A stretch of DNA of 54,426 nucleotides from assembly GCA_001770935.1 (NCBI GenBank), contig MESI01000066.1, positions 1 to 54,426 on the forward strand. Reading direction: 5' to 3'. The DNA is from Burkholderiales bacterium RIFCSPLOWO2_12_FULL_61_40. Its GTDB lineage: Bacteria; Pseudomonadota; Gammaproteobacteria; Burkholderiales; Burkholderiaceae_C. This document shows positions 30,785 through 37,822 of the stretch, in pieces. Numbering within the stretch: position 1 is the first letter of the stretch; the number at the start of each line of letters is the position of its first letter. Made by a program: the position numbers and the translations under genes. Under the pieces are notes generated by a model. The model had not been told where the DNA came from. It searched no databases and saw nothing but the letters and a program-made list of their open reading frames with translations.

Positions 30785-31354
30785 TCAGGCCTCGCCCTGG
30801 CGGGGCATAGTACCTGCCAGCACCAAACTCTCGTAATACAAAAACTCGTGGCAGCTGCTGGCCCAATGGCGATTGGTGGTTTTTTGGCTTCCGATGCCGA
30901 TCAAAGTGCGCCCGGCCGCCTTGATTTTTTGCGCTACCGGCATGAAATCGCTGTCACCGCTGACAATCACAATGGTGCCAATATGCGGGAAACGGCCCAT
31001 GTCTTCCACCGCATCCAGGCACAAGCGGATATCGGCCCCATTCTTGGCCGACGCACCGGGCGGAAACATCTGGATGAGTTCCATCCCGCACTGGAGCAAG
31101 GCATCGCGGTAGCGGCCAAAAAACTGCCAATTGCAGTACGCCCGGTTGATGGCCACCGGCCCAAAAGAGGATGCCAGGTCCATGACGGCCTGCACATCCA
31201 CCAGCGGCTCTTGCAGTTTGAAACGTCCATCGGGCTTGCCGTAAGAGCCCTCCCCCCAACGGGCCTCGGACAGACTGGCGTGGAGGTTTTCAAAGTCCCA
31301 ATAAAGGGCGACCGAGGGTTGGGGCTGCTGGTTTTGCTTGTCAGGGATGCGCAA
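30785..31354 (-). CDS. NYN-domain (PIN-like) putative RNase
   Basis: NYN/LabA-type protein, 189 aa if it begins at TTG 31354. The PIN-like acidic site shows YWDFENLH (D20, N23), NGADIRLCLDAVED and IVSGDSDFMPV, followed by GRTLIGIGS. The family is thought to cleave or process RNA. GAGGAA stands 6 nt before TTG 31354, 10 nt after the stop of the VF530 gene. The open frame continues to a TTG at 31444 inside the VF530 gene, but that start has no support. Probably cotranscribed with the VF530 gene. Confidence 0.82.
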   Translation of the reverse strand: MRIPDKQNQQPQPSVALYWDFENLHASLSEARWGEGSYGKPDGRFKLQEPLVDVQAVMDLASSFGPVAINRAYCNWQFFGRYRDALLQCGMELIQMFPPGASAKNGADIRLCLDAVEDMGRFPHIGTIVIVSGDSDFMPVAQKIKAAGRTLIGIGSQKTTNRHWASSCHEFLYYESLVLAGTMPRQGEA

Positions 31355-31364
31355 AATAGCTTCC

Positions 31365-31679
31365 TCAGCGGGGAGATTGTTCGGAAGATCGCCCACCCTG
31401 GGCTCTGCGACTTTCCCGCAATGTAAAAAGGTACAGGCCCTCAACCTTTTCGCGCGCCCACGGGGTCTTGCGCAAAAACTTCAGGCTGGAACCCACGCTG
31501 GGTTCGTGGCTGAAGCAGCGCACGGGGATGCGCTCAGCCAGGCCTTCCCAACCGTAGTAGTCCGCCAGCGCGGTCACGATGGCCTCCAGGGTCAGCCCAT
31601 GCAAGGGATTGCGGGCCTGGGCGGGCGGATGGGCGGGGGGCGCACTGGGCGGTGAAGAAGGCGGCGGTAGGCTTGACAT
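31365..31679 (-). CDS. VF530 family (DUF2132) small protein
   Basis: Small protein of 104 aa. After a Pro/Ser-rich N-terminus (residues 1-24) the VF530 domain is plain: [43 protein letters not shown] [20 protein letters not shown] and a basic tail. The Vibrio fischeri structure shows a DNA-binding-like helical fold, but the role is unknown. It precedes the NYN gene in the same direction. Confidence 0.9.
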   Translation of the reverse strand: MSSLPPPSSPPSAPPAHPPAQARNPLHGLTLEAIVTALADYYGWEGLAERIPVRCFSHEPSVGSSLKFLRKTPWAREKVEGLYLFTLRESRRAQGGRSSEQSPR

Positions 31680-31761
31680 GCTGCGATTTTGGCACTGTTG
31701 TGCCCCCGCCGCATCCCTATGCGTGCGCAGCGGTTCAATACAGCTAGAATACGGGCCTCTA

Positions 31762-31851
31762 GGAAGCTTGGCCGAGCGGTTTAAGGCACCGGTCTTGAAA
31801 ACCGGCGAGGATGTGAGTCCTCCGTGAGTTCGAATCTCACAGCTTCCGCCA
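31762..31851 (+). tRNA. tRNA-Ser (anticodon TGA)
   Basis: Ninety-nucleotide serine tRNA: acceptor stem GGAAGCT/AGCTTCC, D-arm TGGCCGAGCGGTT, anticodon stem-loop CCGGTCTTGAAAACCGG with TGA, a long variable arm, T-arm GAGTTCGAATCTC, and encoded CCA. A toxin-antitoxin island follows directly, and a near copy of the tRNA 3' end is present at 33276-33295. Confidence 0.97.
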
Positions 31852-31853
31852 GA
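31832..31853 (+). other. Putative attachment site (tRNA-Ser 3' end)
   Basis: The last 20 nt of tRNA-Ser match 33276-33295 at 17 of 20 positions, with the last 12 (GCTTCCGCCAGA, including GA after CCA) identical. Direct repeats of a tRNA 3' end on both sides of a small low-GC block are the usual mark of an integrated element. Confidence 0.55.
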
Positions 31854-31858
31854 ATATA

Positions 31859-31892
31859 ACCCTAAGTGATTGATTTACTTAGGGTTTTTTTC
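31859..31892 (+). terminator. Rho-independent terminator after tRNA-Ser
   Basis: Perfect 9-bp stem ACCCTAAGT/ACTTAGGGT (31859-31867 and 31877-31885) with a 9-nt loop, followed by TTTTTT. It ends tRNA-Ser transcription and lies on the island side of the proposed attachment site. Confidence 0.85.
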
Positions 31893-31981
31893 TTGTTAAA
31901 AAACTTCTACCCACGTTTTTACCCTCGCGGCAAAACAAAAGAAGTGCTGGATGACATCCGCAAACAGGCAGAGACCGATGC

Positions 31982-32617
31982 TCACACCCATGTATTCGCC
32001 AGTCCGGCTGCCATTCCCTTTGCACCATGCAGGCGTATGGCGGCCAGCATCTCTTGCTTTGAGTAGGGTGGTTTTTTAAGGTCACTGAGCGACTTTGCAA
32101 TGGCTCGACCCGTTCTTTCGGGATCGGCAGCAAATAGACTATCCAGAAAATCCCCGGGCTTGACAACTTCAATCCCCAGTTTTCTGGTGTCAGTGACGGC
32201 CAAGTGTTTGGTATTGCTGGAAACGATCAGAACCTTGTGCTGTTCTGGCTGGACTTCTTCCTCAAGTCCGTTGACCAAAACCAAGGCGGCGGCAACCAAG
32301 TGACGGTCATTGGCTTGCACGCGCGCTGGGACGCGCTGCGTGGTAGCTGGGCTGTCATGCCCAAAGATCATGTGCCCGTTACGGGTCGCTCGCCGAAAAG
32401 CCTTCAGTCGTTTCGCACCTGATTGCATTGCGTCAGGATGGACGGCAGGCCAGTTTCGCAAAAACTCTGCTTCTACCTCGTCGGTCCAGTACGCGAAGAA
32501 CAAACCTTCCAGCATCAAATCGAAGAGCACGTCCGACAGCCGAGAGGGAAGCAAGACGCAGGCATCCAGAATGACCAGCGTATTGCCCCCTGACGAGAGG
32601 GGATGATGCGCGATCAT
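31982..32617 (-). CDS. PIN-domain toxin (RNase)
   Basis: PIN-domain protein of 211 aa. The acidic site is visible as LVILDACVLLP (D18), DEVEAEFLRNW (E49 region) and QANDRHLVAAALV (D104). The fold matches VapC-like or larger PIN toxins that cleave RNA. It overlaps the upstream HTH gene by ATGA, the arrangement expected for antitoxin followed by toxin. The pair occupies a low-GC block between tRNA-Ser and a copy of the tRNA end, a sign of horizontal transfer. The exact RNA target is unknown. Confidence 0.85.
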   Translation of the reverse strand: MIAHHPLSSGGNTLVILDACVLLPSRLSDVLFDLMLEGLFFAYWTDEVEAEFLRNWPAVHPDAMQSGAKRLKAFRRATRNGHMIFGHDSPATTQRVPARVQANDRHLVAAALVLVNGLEEEVQPEQHKVLIVSSNTKHLAVTDTRKLGIEVVKPGDFLDSLFAADPERTGRAIAKSLSDLKKPPYSKQEMLAAIRLHGAKGMAAGLANTWV

Positions 32618-33174
32618 GCCTTTTTCGGAGCTGAGGCCAATGCCTTGATTCGCCGTACAGCATCCGCTTCAGTGCTTTTATAAGCCCCAATTTTTTGACC
32701 TTCAGTGCGAATATCGTTAGGTTTAACCGCAACTTGATGCTTCTCTTTCCACGCCAAAACAGCAGCGCGAGGCACACGTCGATGACCACCAGAGGAAACC
32801 GTAGCCCCTTCCAGTTTCTTCTGGTCTATCAGCATGGCTACGTAAGGGCGACTGTAGCCCAGCAGTTCTGCGGCCTGGGCGGTGCTCATCAGAGCATCCG
32901 TTGCAGCTGGTTTGCGGGAATTTTCCAAACCGAGTTGCTGGCTTTCAACCTCCACAAGATGCCGAATCAACAACATTCTGGTGCTGCGGCTTTCAGGGGT
33001 TTGAGCGTCCAGTACTTCATGCAAGGCCTGGGACACTTGAGAAGACATTGGGCGGGTGGTTGATTGCTTCTTCCCCGCACTCACGGTCAACACAGACCCA
33101 ATGGCTGCGGCCAAGATTCCTAGTGGGTCATGCGACTGGGCGGAGACTTGTCGGTGAGAGACTGTGGTTGGCAT
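32614..33174 (-). CDS. HTH (excisionase-type) antitoxin
   Basis: Protein of 186 aa with a MerR/excisionase-like helix-turn-helix at about residues 94-135 (MSTAQAAELLGYSRPYVAMLI, DQKKLEGATVSSGGHRRVPRAAVLAW). The N-terminal half is helical and the tail basic (RRIKALASAPKKA). It precedes the PIN gene with a 4-nt overlap, so it is the likely DNA-binding antitoxin and autoregulator. AAAGGA stands 9 nt before ATG 33174. Two promoter-region features could be its operator: the palindrome TATTTTACCAAAATA (33203-33217) and two AAAAAACGAA direct repeats. Confidence 0.82.
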   Translation of the reverse strand: MPTTVSHRQVSAQSHDPLGILAAAIGSVLTVSAGKKQSTTRPMSSQVSQALHEVLDAQTPESRSTRMLLIRHLVEVESQQLGLENSRKPAATDALMSTAQAAELLGYSRPYVAMLIDQKKLEGATVSSGGHRRVPRAAVLAWKEKHQVAVKPNDIRTEGQKIGAYKSTEADAVRRIKALASAPKKA

Positions 33175-33202
33175 GATGATGTCCTTTGAATGGGGTCGTG
33201 CT

Positions 33203-33217
33203 TATTTTACCAAAATA
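33203..33217. promoter_or_regulatory. Candidate TA operator palindrome
   Basis: TATTTT-ACC-AAAATA, a perfect 6-bp inverted repeat with a 3-nt centre, 29 bp upstream of the antitoxin ATG (33174). The tandem AAAAAACGAA motifs follow at 33221-33240. Such sites are typical of antitoxin autoregulation; binding is inferred. Confidence 0.45.
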
Positions 33218-33275
33218 GCAAAAAAAACGAAAAAAACGAAATTACCAGGAAAGGAATCGCAATCGGTAACCCATT

Positions 33276-33297
33276 GACTGTCACCGCTTCCGCCAGA
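33276..33297 (+). other. Putative second attachment site (tRNA-Ser 3'-end copy)
   Basis: GACTGTCACCGCTTCCGCCA agrees with the tRNA-Ser 3' end at 17 of 20 positions and is followed by GA as at 31852-31853. It bounds the toxin-antitoxin block on its right and is followed by a strong terminator that may have been the tRNA's own. Confidence 0.5.
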
Positions 33298-33303
33298 CAA
33301 CAC

Positions 33304-33340
33304 ATGAAAAACGGGCCTTTGTGGCCCGTTTTTCATTTTC
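33304..33340 (+). terminator. Strong rho-independent terminator
   Basis: Perfect 14-bp stem ATGAAAAACGGGCC/GGCCCGTTTTTCAT (33304-33317 and 33323-33336) with a 5-nt loop. It lies 7 bp beyond the tRNA-Ser-end copy, at about the distance a tRNA terminator would have; no gene now reads into it from the left. Confidence 0.85.
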
Positions 33341-33529
33341 CCCCTCTCACTTTGCACAGGGACCCGCCGCACACAGGTGGGTGCGTGACAAATATCCCCC
33401 CGGCTTGGGATAAACAACATTGCAGGCGTGGCGCATCCTCACTGGCGCCCAAGGCTTTCGCTTCCTACGATTCATCCATGCATTGGCCATCGCCACTTTT
33501 ACACCAGTTGGAAACCTCGGAGGAATCTT

Positions 33530-34237
33530 ATGCGTACCTCAATGACCATCGTGCCGACCCTGCGCTCGGCCGCCATCCTTTGCACCGTGCTGTTCGGGAG
33601 CGCGTCGTTCGCCCAGGCCTCGCCCGTCCCTTTGGGATTTAGCATTGCCGGCGCGGCACCAACCCTGGGTGCGGGATATGGACAGGAAACAGACCGTGTG
33701 GAGGCTGACAAGGCTTCGCTTCTGGATGTCCGTTTTGCCAACACTTTTTCAGCACAAGACAACCCGCTGTCCGAGGTGGGTCAGTCCTGGACTTTTGAGC
33801 TGGGCACGGTTGACTTTCGGGAATTGAATACCGGCAGTGGCAACGCGCACAAAATTACGTCCAATGAAACCGACGGCCTTGGGGTCTCCTGGCTCTTGTC
33901 TTTTACCGAGCCTTGGGTGACGGACATCAACCTGACCGCCCACATCACCGCCAATGCTGGCCCCCTAGGTGATGCACCTGTCGACTACGGTGTTTATTGG
34001 ACGGATACGCCGATGAACTTTGGTACCGGCGGACAGTTTCGCATCCGTTTGAACGACATATCCTTTGCCGACAGTCACCTGGGTGCGCAAACACAAACCG
34101 CAACCGTGACCTTGCTGGAGCTTCCCGAAGCCGCGCCGAACAATGACTTGGCATTGGCGATTCCTGAACCTGCTTCGCTGGCACTGGTCGGCGTTGCCTT
34201 GGCCGGACTGACGGTGGCGCGCCGCCGCAAGCGCTGA
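33530..34237 (+). CDS. PEP-CTERM sorting domain protein
   Basis: Exported protein of 235 aa. Signal peptide at residues 1-30 (AAILCTVLFGSASFAQA), then a beta-rich body, and the PEP-CTERM tail IPEPASLALVGVALAGL ending VARRRKR. The body (VRFANTFSAQDNPLSEVGQSW, WLLSFTEPW) has no enzyme motif I recognise. GGAGG lies 8 nt before ATG 33530. It is the second exosortase substrate in the window and shares only the C-terminal signal with the one at 426, so they are unrelated cargo of the same sorting system. Confidence 0.9.
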   Translation: MRTSMTIVPTLRSAAILCTVLFGSASFAQASPVPLGFSIAGAAPTLGAGYGQETDRVEADKASLLDVRFANTFSAQDNPLSEVGQSWTFELGTVDFRELNTGSGNAHKITSNETDGLGVSWLLSFTEPWVTDINLTAHITANAGPLGDAPVDYGVYWTDTPMNFGTGGQFRIRLNDISFADSHLGAQTQTATVTLLELPEAAPNNDLALAIPEPASLALVGVALAGLTVARRRKR

Positions 34238-34257
34238 TTGGGTTCAACCTGCCGAGT

Positions 34258-34929
34258 TCAGGTCCACAAATCCAGCGGTGGATCGGCCACCACCGCGCGC
34301 AAGATATCGGAACGCGCCACAAACCCAATCACTTGCCCATGGTCGTCGGCAACCGGCAGACCTGACAAACCGGTGTCGAGCAAAACGCGCGCCACCCGGC
34401 GAATGTCGGTGTCGGTCGCCACGCTGGGCACCGGGGTCCACATCAGGTCCACCACACTTTGGAGCAGCAAGGCGCGCCACACCAGGGGGTGGCTGTCGGG
34501 CGTGGGCAGGCGGTCCTCGCGCATCAGATCCCCCCGCGAGAGCAGCCCCACCAGCACGCCATCCGCGCCGACGACGGGCGCTTGGCCGATGCCTTGCTGC
34601 GCCAGCACGCGCCAAGCCTGCTCCACCGTAAAAGTATCAGCCAGGGTGACCACTGCGTGGCTCATGATGGCGTCGACCCGGGTCAGGGGATGGCGCGGCA
34701 TCTCCACTTTGGTGGTTTGTGCATAGGCCGCCAGGGCACTGCGATGCGCCGCATCGGACGGAATAGACTGCAGCAAATCGGCAAAATGGGAGGGGGCATG
34801 GTCCAGCGCATCCCGCCCGATGGGGCGAATGTTGCGCGACCCCGCCAGCGCGGACGCCGGCCCTATTTTGCGAAGCTCCTCCATGGAGCCCCGAAAAATG
34901 CGCCCTGCTTTGCCGTAGACCGAGAACAT
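34258..34929 (-). CDS. CBS-domain protein
   Basis: Protein of 223 aa with two CBS repeats in the C-terminal half: residues about 85-140 (IMSHAVVTLADTFTVEQAWRVL, GIGQAPVVGADGVLVGLLSRGDLM) and about 160-215 (MWTPVPSVATDTDIRRVARVLL, GLSGLPVADDHGQVIGFVARSDIL). A Bateman pair of this sort binds adenosine nucleotides and acts as an energy sensor. The N-terminal 80 residues carry no recognised domain. AAGGGG precedes ATG 34929 by 7 nt, better than the higher ATG. Stands between a convergent PEP-CTERM gene and hemW. Confidence 0.88.
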   Translation of the reverse strand: MFSVYGKAGRIFRGSMEELRKIGPASALAGSRNIRPIGRDALDHAPSHFADLLQSIPSDAAHRSALAAYAQTTKVEMPRHPLTRVDAIMSHAVVTLADTFTVEQAWRVLAQQGIGQAPVVGADGVLVGLLSRGDLMREDRLPTPDSHPLVWRALLLQSVVDLMWTPVPSVATDTDIRRVARVLLDTGLSGLPVADDHGQVIGFVARSDILRAVVADPPLDLWT

Positions 34930-34964
34930 GGCTTTACCCCTTCTGCGCCCCAAGGGCACACCGT

Positions 34965-36278
34965 TCACATCCCATTGGACAGGAAAATGGCCTGCAAGTC
35001 ACTCAGAAAATCAAAACCCCGGACGGTGGGTCGCACCCGCGCAAAATCGCGCTCAATCAAGCCCTTGCGCTCGGCCTCGTTGAGTGCCGCTTCGATGGCG
35101 GTGACGGCCAGCCCGGTGCGCTCGGTGAAGTCGCGCAGGCCAAAGCCGTTGCGCAGCCGCAAGGCATTGAGCATGTATTCGAATGGCAGGTCGGCCCGCG
35201 CCACTTCCTCCGCCTGCGCCAGCGCATTCCCGGCCAGCGCCCGCTCCATGTACAGGCGCGGGTCGCGCAGGCGCACCTGGCGCACCACACGGTGGGCGAA
35301 GCTGAGCTTGCTGTGGGCGCCTGCGCCAATACCCAGATAGTCACCAAACTGCCAGTAGTTCAGGTTGTGGAAACAACGGTGGCCCGCTTTGGCATAGGCC
35401 GACACCTCGTAACGCTCCAGCCCCGCCACACCGGTGAGTTCGGTGATGTGGTCCAGCATGCCGTAGGCGGTATCGTCTTCCGGGATCTGCGGTGGGTACT
35501 TGGCGAAGTAAGTATTGGGCTCAATGGTGAGGTGGTAAATCGAAATATGCGGTGGCGCAAACTGCAGCGCCTGCGCCATGTCTTGCCCCACCTGCTCCAG
35601 CGTTTGGCCCGGCAACGCGTACATGATGTCCAGGTTGAAGGTGTCAAAGGCCTGCGCCGCCTCCTCCACCGCTGCCAGGGCCTGCGCGCGGTCATGCACC
35701 CGGCCCAGGGCCTGCAAATGGGTGTCGTTGAAGCTTTGCACCCCAATTGACAGGCGTGTCACTCCGGCCTGACGAAAGGCCCGGAAACGGTCTTTTTCGA
35801 AGGTACCGGGGTTGGCTTCCAGGGTGATTTCGCAGTTGGGCTCCAGCTTCAGGCGGGCGCGAATGTCACTCAACAGGCGGTCGATGGTGGCGGGCGCAAA
35901 CAGGCTGGGTGTGCCGCCGCCGATAAAAATGCTGTGGATGGTGCGTCCCCAGATCAGGGGCAGCGCGGCTTCCAGATCGGCCACCAGCGCGTCCACATAA
36001 CGCTGCTCGGGCAAGCCTTCCCCTGGCCATCCGGCGCCGGGCCGCCCCAAGCCGGACGCGCCCCCCTGGGGGGCCGACGCCGCAGGCATCTTGGGGGCAC
36101 CCAGTTCATGCGAGTTGAAGTCGCAGTAAGGGCATTTTTTCAGGCACCAGGGCAGGTGCACATACAAAGACAGCGGCGGCAATGTACTCAATTGCAGGGT
36201 ACCGGGGCGCATGTAGTGCTGCACGTCGTGCTGCACCACGGACTCGTTGCCGGTAGCCAATGGAACGATGGGTATCAC
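34965..36278 (-). CDS. hemW: Radical SAM heme chaperone HemW, with repeat-derived insertion
   Basis: Radical SAM protein of 437 aa, related to HemN but a heme-trafficking protein. The [4Fe-4S] motif is CLKKCPYC (C45, C49, C52), followed by SIFIGGGTPSLF, LEANPGTFEKDRF and RLSIGVQSFNDTHL. The C-terminal HemN domain follows (NALRLRNGFGLRDF). Between CDFNSHELG and EQRYVDAL lies a segment of about 30 residues (60-90: APKMPAASAPQGG, GRPGAGWPGEG) that the E. coli protein lacks; its DNA (36021-36102) is an intergenic-type GC-rich repeat with a CCCCCC/GGGGGG hairpin. GTG 36278 has GGGAG 6 nt upstream. Confidence 0.93.
   Translation of the reverse strand: MIPIVPLATGNESVVQHDVQHYMRPGTLQLSTLPPLSLYVHLPWCLKKCPYCDFNSHELGAPKMPAASAPQGGASGLGRPGAGWPGEGLPEQRYVDALVADLEAALPLIWGRTIHSIFIGGGTPSLFAPATIDRLLSDIRARLKLEPNCEITLEANPGTFEKDRFRAFRQAGVTRLSIGVQSFNDTHLQALGRVHDRAQALAAVEEAAQAFDTFNLDIMYALPGQTLEQVGQDMAQALQFAPPHISIYHLTIEPNTYFAKYPPQIPEDDTAYGMLDHITELTGVAGLERYEVSAYAKAGHRCFHNLNYWQFGDYLGIGAGAHSKLSFAHRVVRQVRLRDPRLYMERALAGNALAQAEEVARADLPFEYMLNALRLRNGFGLRDFTERTGLAVTAIEAALNEAERKGLIERDFARVRPTVRGFDFLSDLQAIFLSNGM
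36021..36102. repeat. GC-rich palindromic repeat inside hemW
   Basis: Core at 36041-36100: GCCGCCCCAAGCCGGACGCG, then CCCCCCTGGGGGG, then a GACGCCGCAGG section and TTGGGGGC. The outer CCCCAAG pairs with CTTGGGG, giving a long hairpin. A related element lies at 36346-36402, between hemW and rdgB. It is read in frame by hemW. Confidence 0.7.
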
Positions 36279-36345
36279 AACAACTCCCTCGGCGAAGTGT
36301 CCCGGTCAGAAATACCGTGGAACCGGCTTCGCCGGGCCACTGGTA

Positions 36346-36402
36346 TTGCCCCCTGCAAGGGGGGTGGCGCAGCGACACGCAGTGCGCGAAGCCTGGGGGT
36401 GT
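36346..36402. repeat. GC-rich palindromic repeat between hemW and rdgB
   Basis: Shares the plan of the element inside hemW: CCCCCTGCAAGGGGG hairpin (36350-36364), then GCGCAGCGACACGCAGTGCGC and CCTGGGGG. It is preceded by a second small hairpin (ACCGGCTTCGCCGG, around 36320). It lies downstream of rdgB and could end its transcript. Confidence 0.65.
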
Positions 36403-36405
36403 GCA

Positions 36406-37008
36406 TCATGCCAACCAACGCTCCCGGATAAGCACCGCCATGGCCTGTGTGGCACGGCCCCGGTGGCTGTTGGCGTTTTTGACTTCGATGGGCAACTGGG
36501 CAAAGGTTTGCCCGAATTCGGGGATCCACATCACCGGGTCAAAGCCAAATCCGTTGCTGCCCATGGGGGCACGGGCGATTTCCCCCAGCACCCGGCCCAC
36601 GGCGATCAAGGGCTCGGGGTCGTCGGCGCTGCGCACCGCCACCAGGGTGCTGACCATGGCCGCACGCCGGTTGTCGATGCTGTGCATTTGCTCCAGCAAG
36701 GCCCGCACATTGTTGTCGTCGCTTTTTTCGTAGCCAAACTGCGTGGCGTAGTAGGCGGTATCCACGCCGGGCAGGCCACCGAAGGCATCGACACACAAAC
36801 CGGCGTCATCGGCCAGCGCGGGCAGGCCGGTATGGTGCGCTGCGTTGCGGGCCTTGGCCAGGGCATTTTCCACAAAGGTGCAGTGGGGCTCGGGAGCCTC
36901 GGGCACCCCCAAGTCCCCCTGCCGCACCAGGGTGCAGCCCAGCGGGGTCAACATGGCCTGCAGTTCCGCAAGCTTTCCCTGGTTGTTCGAAGCCAAAACT
37001 ATTTTCAT
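36406..37008 (-). CDS. rdgB: XTP/dITP diphosphatase (non-canonical purine NTP pyrophosphatase)
   Basis: Ham1/RdgB family, 200 aa. It hydrolyses ITP, dITP and XTP to the monophosphates and keeps them out of nucleic acids. The N-terminal substrate loop is VLASNNQGKLAEL (4-16), then LADDAGLCVDAFGGLPGVDTAYYA (catalytic Asp), FGFDPVMWIPEFGQTFAQL and the basic SHRGRATQAM. It begins 41 nt after the rph stop; this gap is an interspersed repeat (37012-37068), leaving no Shine-Dalgarno sequence in front of the ATG. Same operon direction as rph, phosphatase and kinase. Confidence 0.95.
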   Translation of the reverse strand: MKIVLASNNQGKLAELQAMLTPLGCTLVRQGDLGVPEAPEPHCTFVENALAKARNAAHHTGLPALADDAGLCVDAFGGLPGVDTAYYATQFGYEKSDDNNVRALLEQMHSIDNRRAAMVSTLVAVRSADDPEPLIAVGRVLGEIARAPMGSNGFGFDPVMWIPEFGQTFAQLPIEVKNANSHRGRATQAMAVLIRERWLA

Positions 37009-37011
37009 ATC

Positions 37012-37068
37012 AAATACGGCCTTAGCCCTTATGTAATAAGCGAAGACAGCTACTCTTTTGATAGCGAA
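37012..37068 (+). repeat. Interspersed ~58-bp repeat, copy F, between rph and rdgB
   Basis: ACGGCCTTAGCCCTTATG, AATAAGCGAAGACAGCTAC, TTTTGATAGCGAAA: plus-oriented member of the family. The rph stop codon (37050-37052) and its last six codons lie inside it, and the rdgB start (37008) touches its other end. Confidence 0.7.
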
Positions 37069-37781
37069 AGCTGCTGCAATGCCATCAGCTCGGTGATGCC
37101 TTTTTCGGCCAGGGAGAGCATGGCATCCATGTCGGCGCGCGAGAAAGCCACGCCTTCGGCCGTGCCCTGCACTTCCACAAAATGCCCGGCGCCGGTCATC
37201 ACCACGTTCATGTCGGTGTCGCAGGCGGAGTCTTCGGTGTATTCCAGGTCCAGTAAAACGGTACCCTGCACCACGCCCACCGAGATGGCAGCCACGGACG
37301 CAACGATGGGAGATTCGGTGATCTTGCCTGCGGCCAGCAGCTGGTTGACAGCGTCTTGCGCCGCCACAAACGCACCGGTGATGGCCGCGGTGCGGGTACC
37401 GCCGTCGGCTTGCAAGACGTCGCAGTCGAGCTGGAGGGTGCGTTCGCCCAGTTTTTTCAGGTCAAACACCGCACGCATGGAACGGCCAATCAGGCGCTGG
37501 ATTTCCTGGGTGCGCCCGCTTTGCTTGCCGCGCGCGGCCTCGCGGTCGCTGCGGGTGTGGGTGGCGCGCGGCAACATGCCGTACTCGGCGGTGACCCAGC
37601 CCTCGCCGCTGCCGCGTTTGTGCGGCGGCACTTTTTCTTCGACCGAGGCGGTGCACAGCACTTTGGTGCCCCCAAACTCGATCAACACCGAGCCTTCCGC
37701 ATGCACGGTGTAGCCACGGGTGATGCGCACCGGGCGCAGTTGGTCGGGCGCGCGTGCGCCATTGCGGATAAAGTCAGTCAC
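37050..37781 (-). CDS. rph: Ribonuclease PH
   Basis: Phosphate-dependent 3'-5' exoribonuclease that trims tRNA 3' ends, 243 aa, close to the usual length. The family blocks are [100 protein letters not shown] and [14 protein letters not shown] (catalytic Asp residues). The last residues LSLSKE are encoded by an interspersed repeat. Downstream of the PP2C gene by 41 nt, followed by rdgB; the order phosphatase-rph-rdgB is common in Burkholderiales. Confidence 0.96.
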   Translation of the reverse strand: MTDFIRNGARAPDQLRPVRITRGYTVHAEGSVLIEFGGTKVLCTASVEEKVPPHKRGSGEGWVTAEYGMLPRATHTRSDREAARGKQSGRTQEIQRLIGRSMRAVFDLKKLGERTLQLDCDVLQADGGTRTAAITGAFVAAQDAVNQLLAAGKITESPIVASVAAISVGVVQGTVLLDLEYTEDSACDTDMNVVMTGAGHFVEVQGTAEGVAFSRADMDAMLSLAEKGITELMALQQLSLSKE

Positions 37782-37822
37782 GGGAAATCCTCAATCAATG
37801 AAAAACCAGCATCCCCGGGGGG

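Larger units (their letters stand above)
33175..33529. other. Intergenic: TA promoter, attachment-site copy, terminator, PEP-CTERM leader
   Basis: From left to right: AT-rich promoter region of the antitoxin with a 15-bp palindrome (33203-33217); the tRNA-Ser 3'-end copy (33276-33297); a strong terminator (33304-33340); then about 190 bp leading to the second PEP-CTERM gene with no recognisable gene. Frames running through the last part lack a ribosome site. Confidence 0.6.

Noticed and set aside
31866..32066. Short plus-strand frame with a charged stretch (KTKEVLDDIRKQAETD) after tRNA-Ser
   Set aside because: I considered an integrase remnant, but it shows no integrase motif and mostly overlaps the PIN toxin gene on the other strand.
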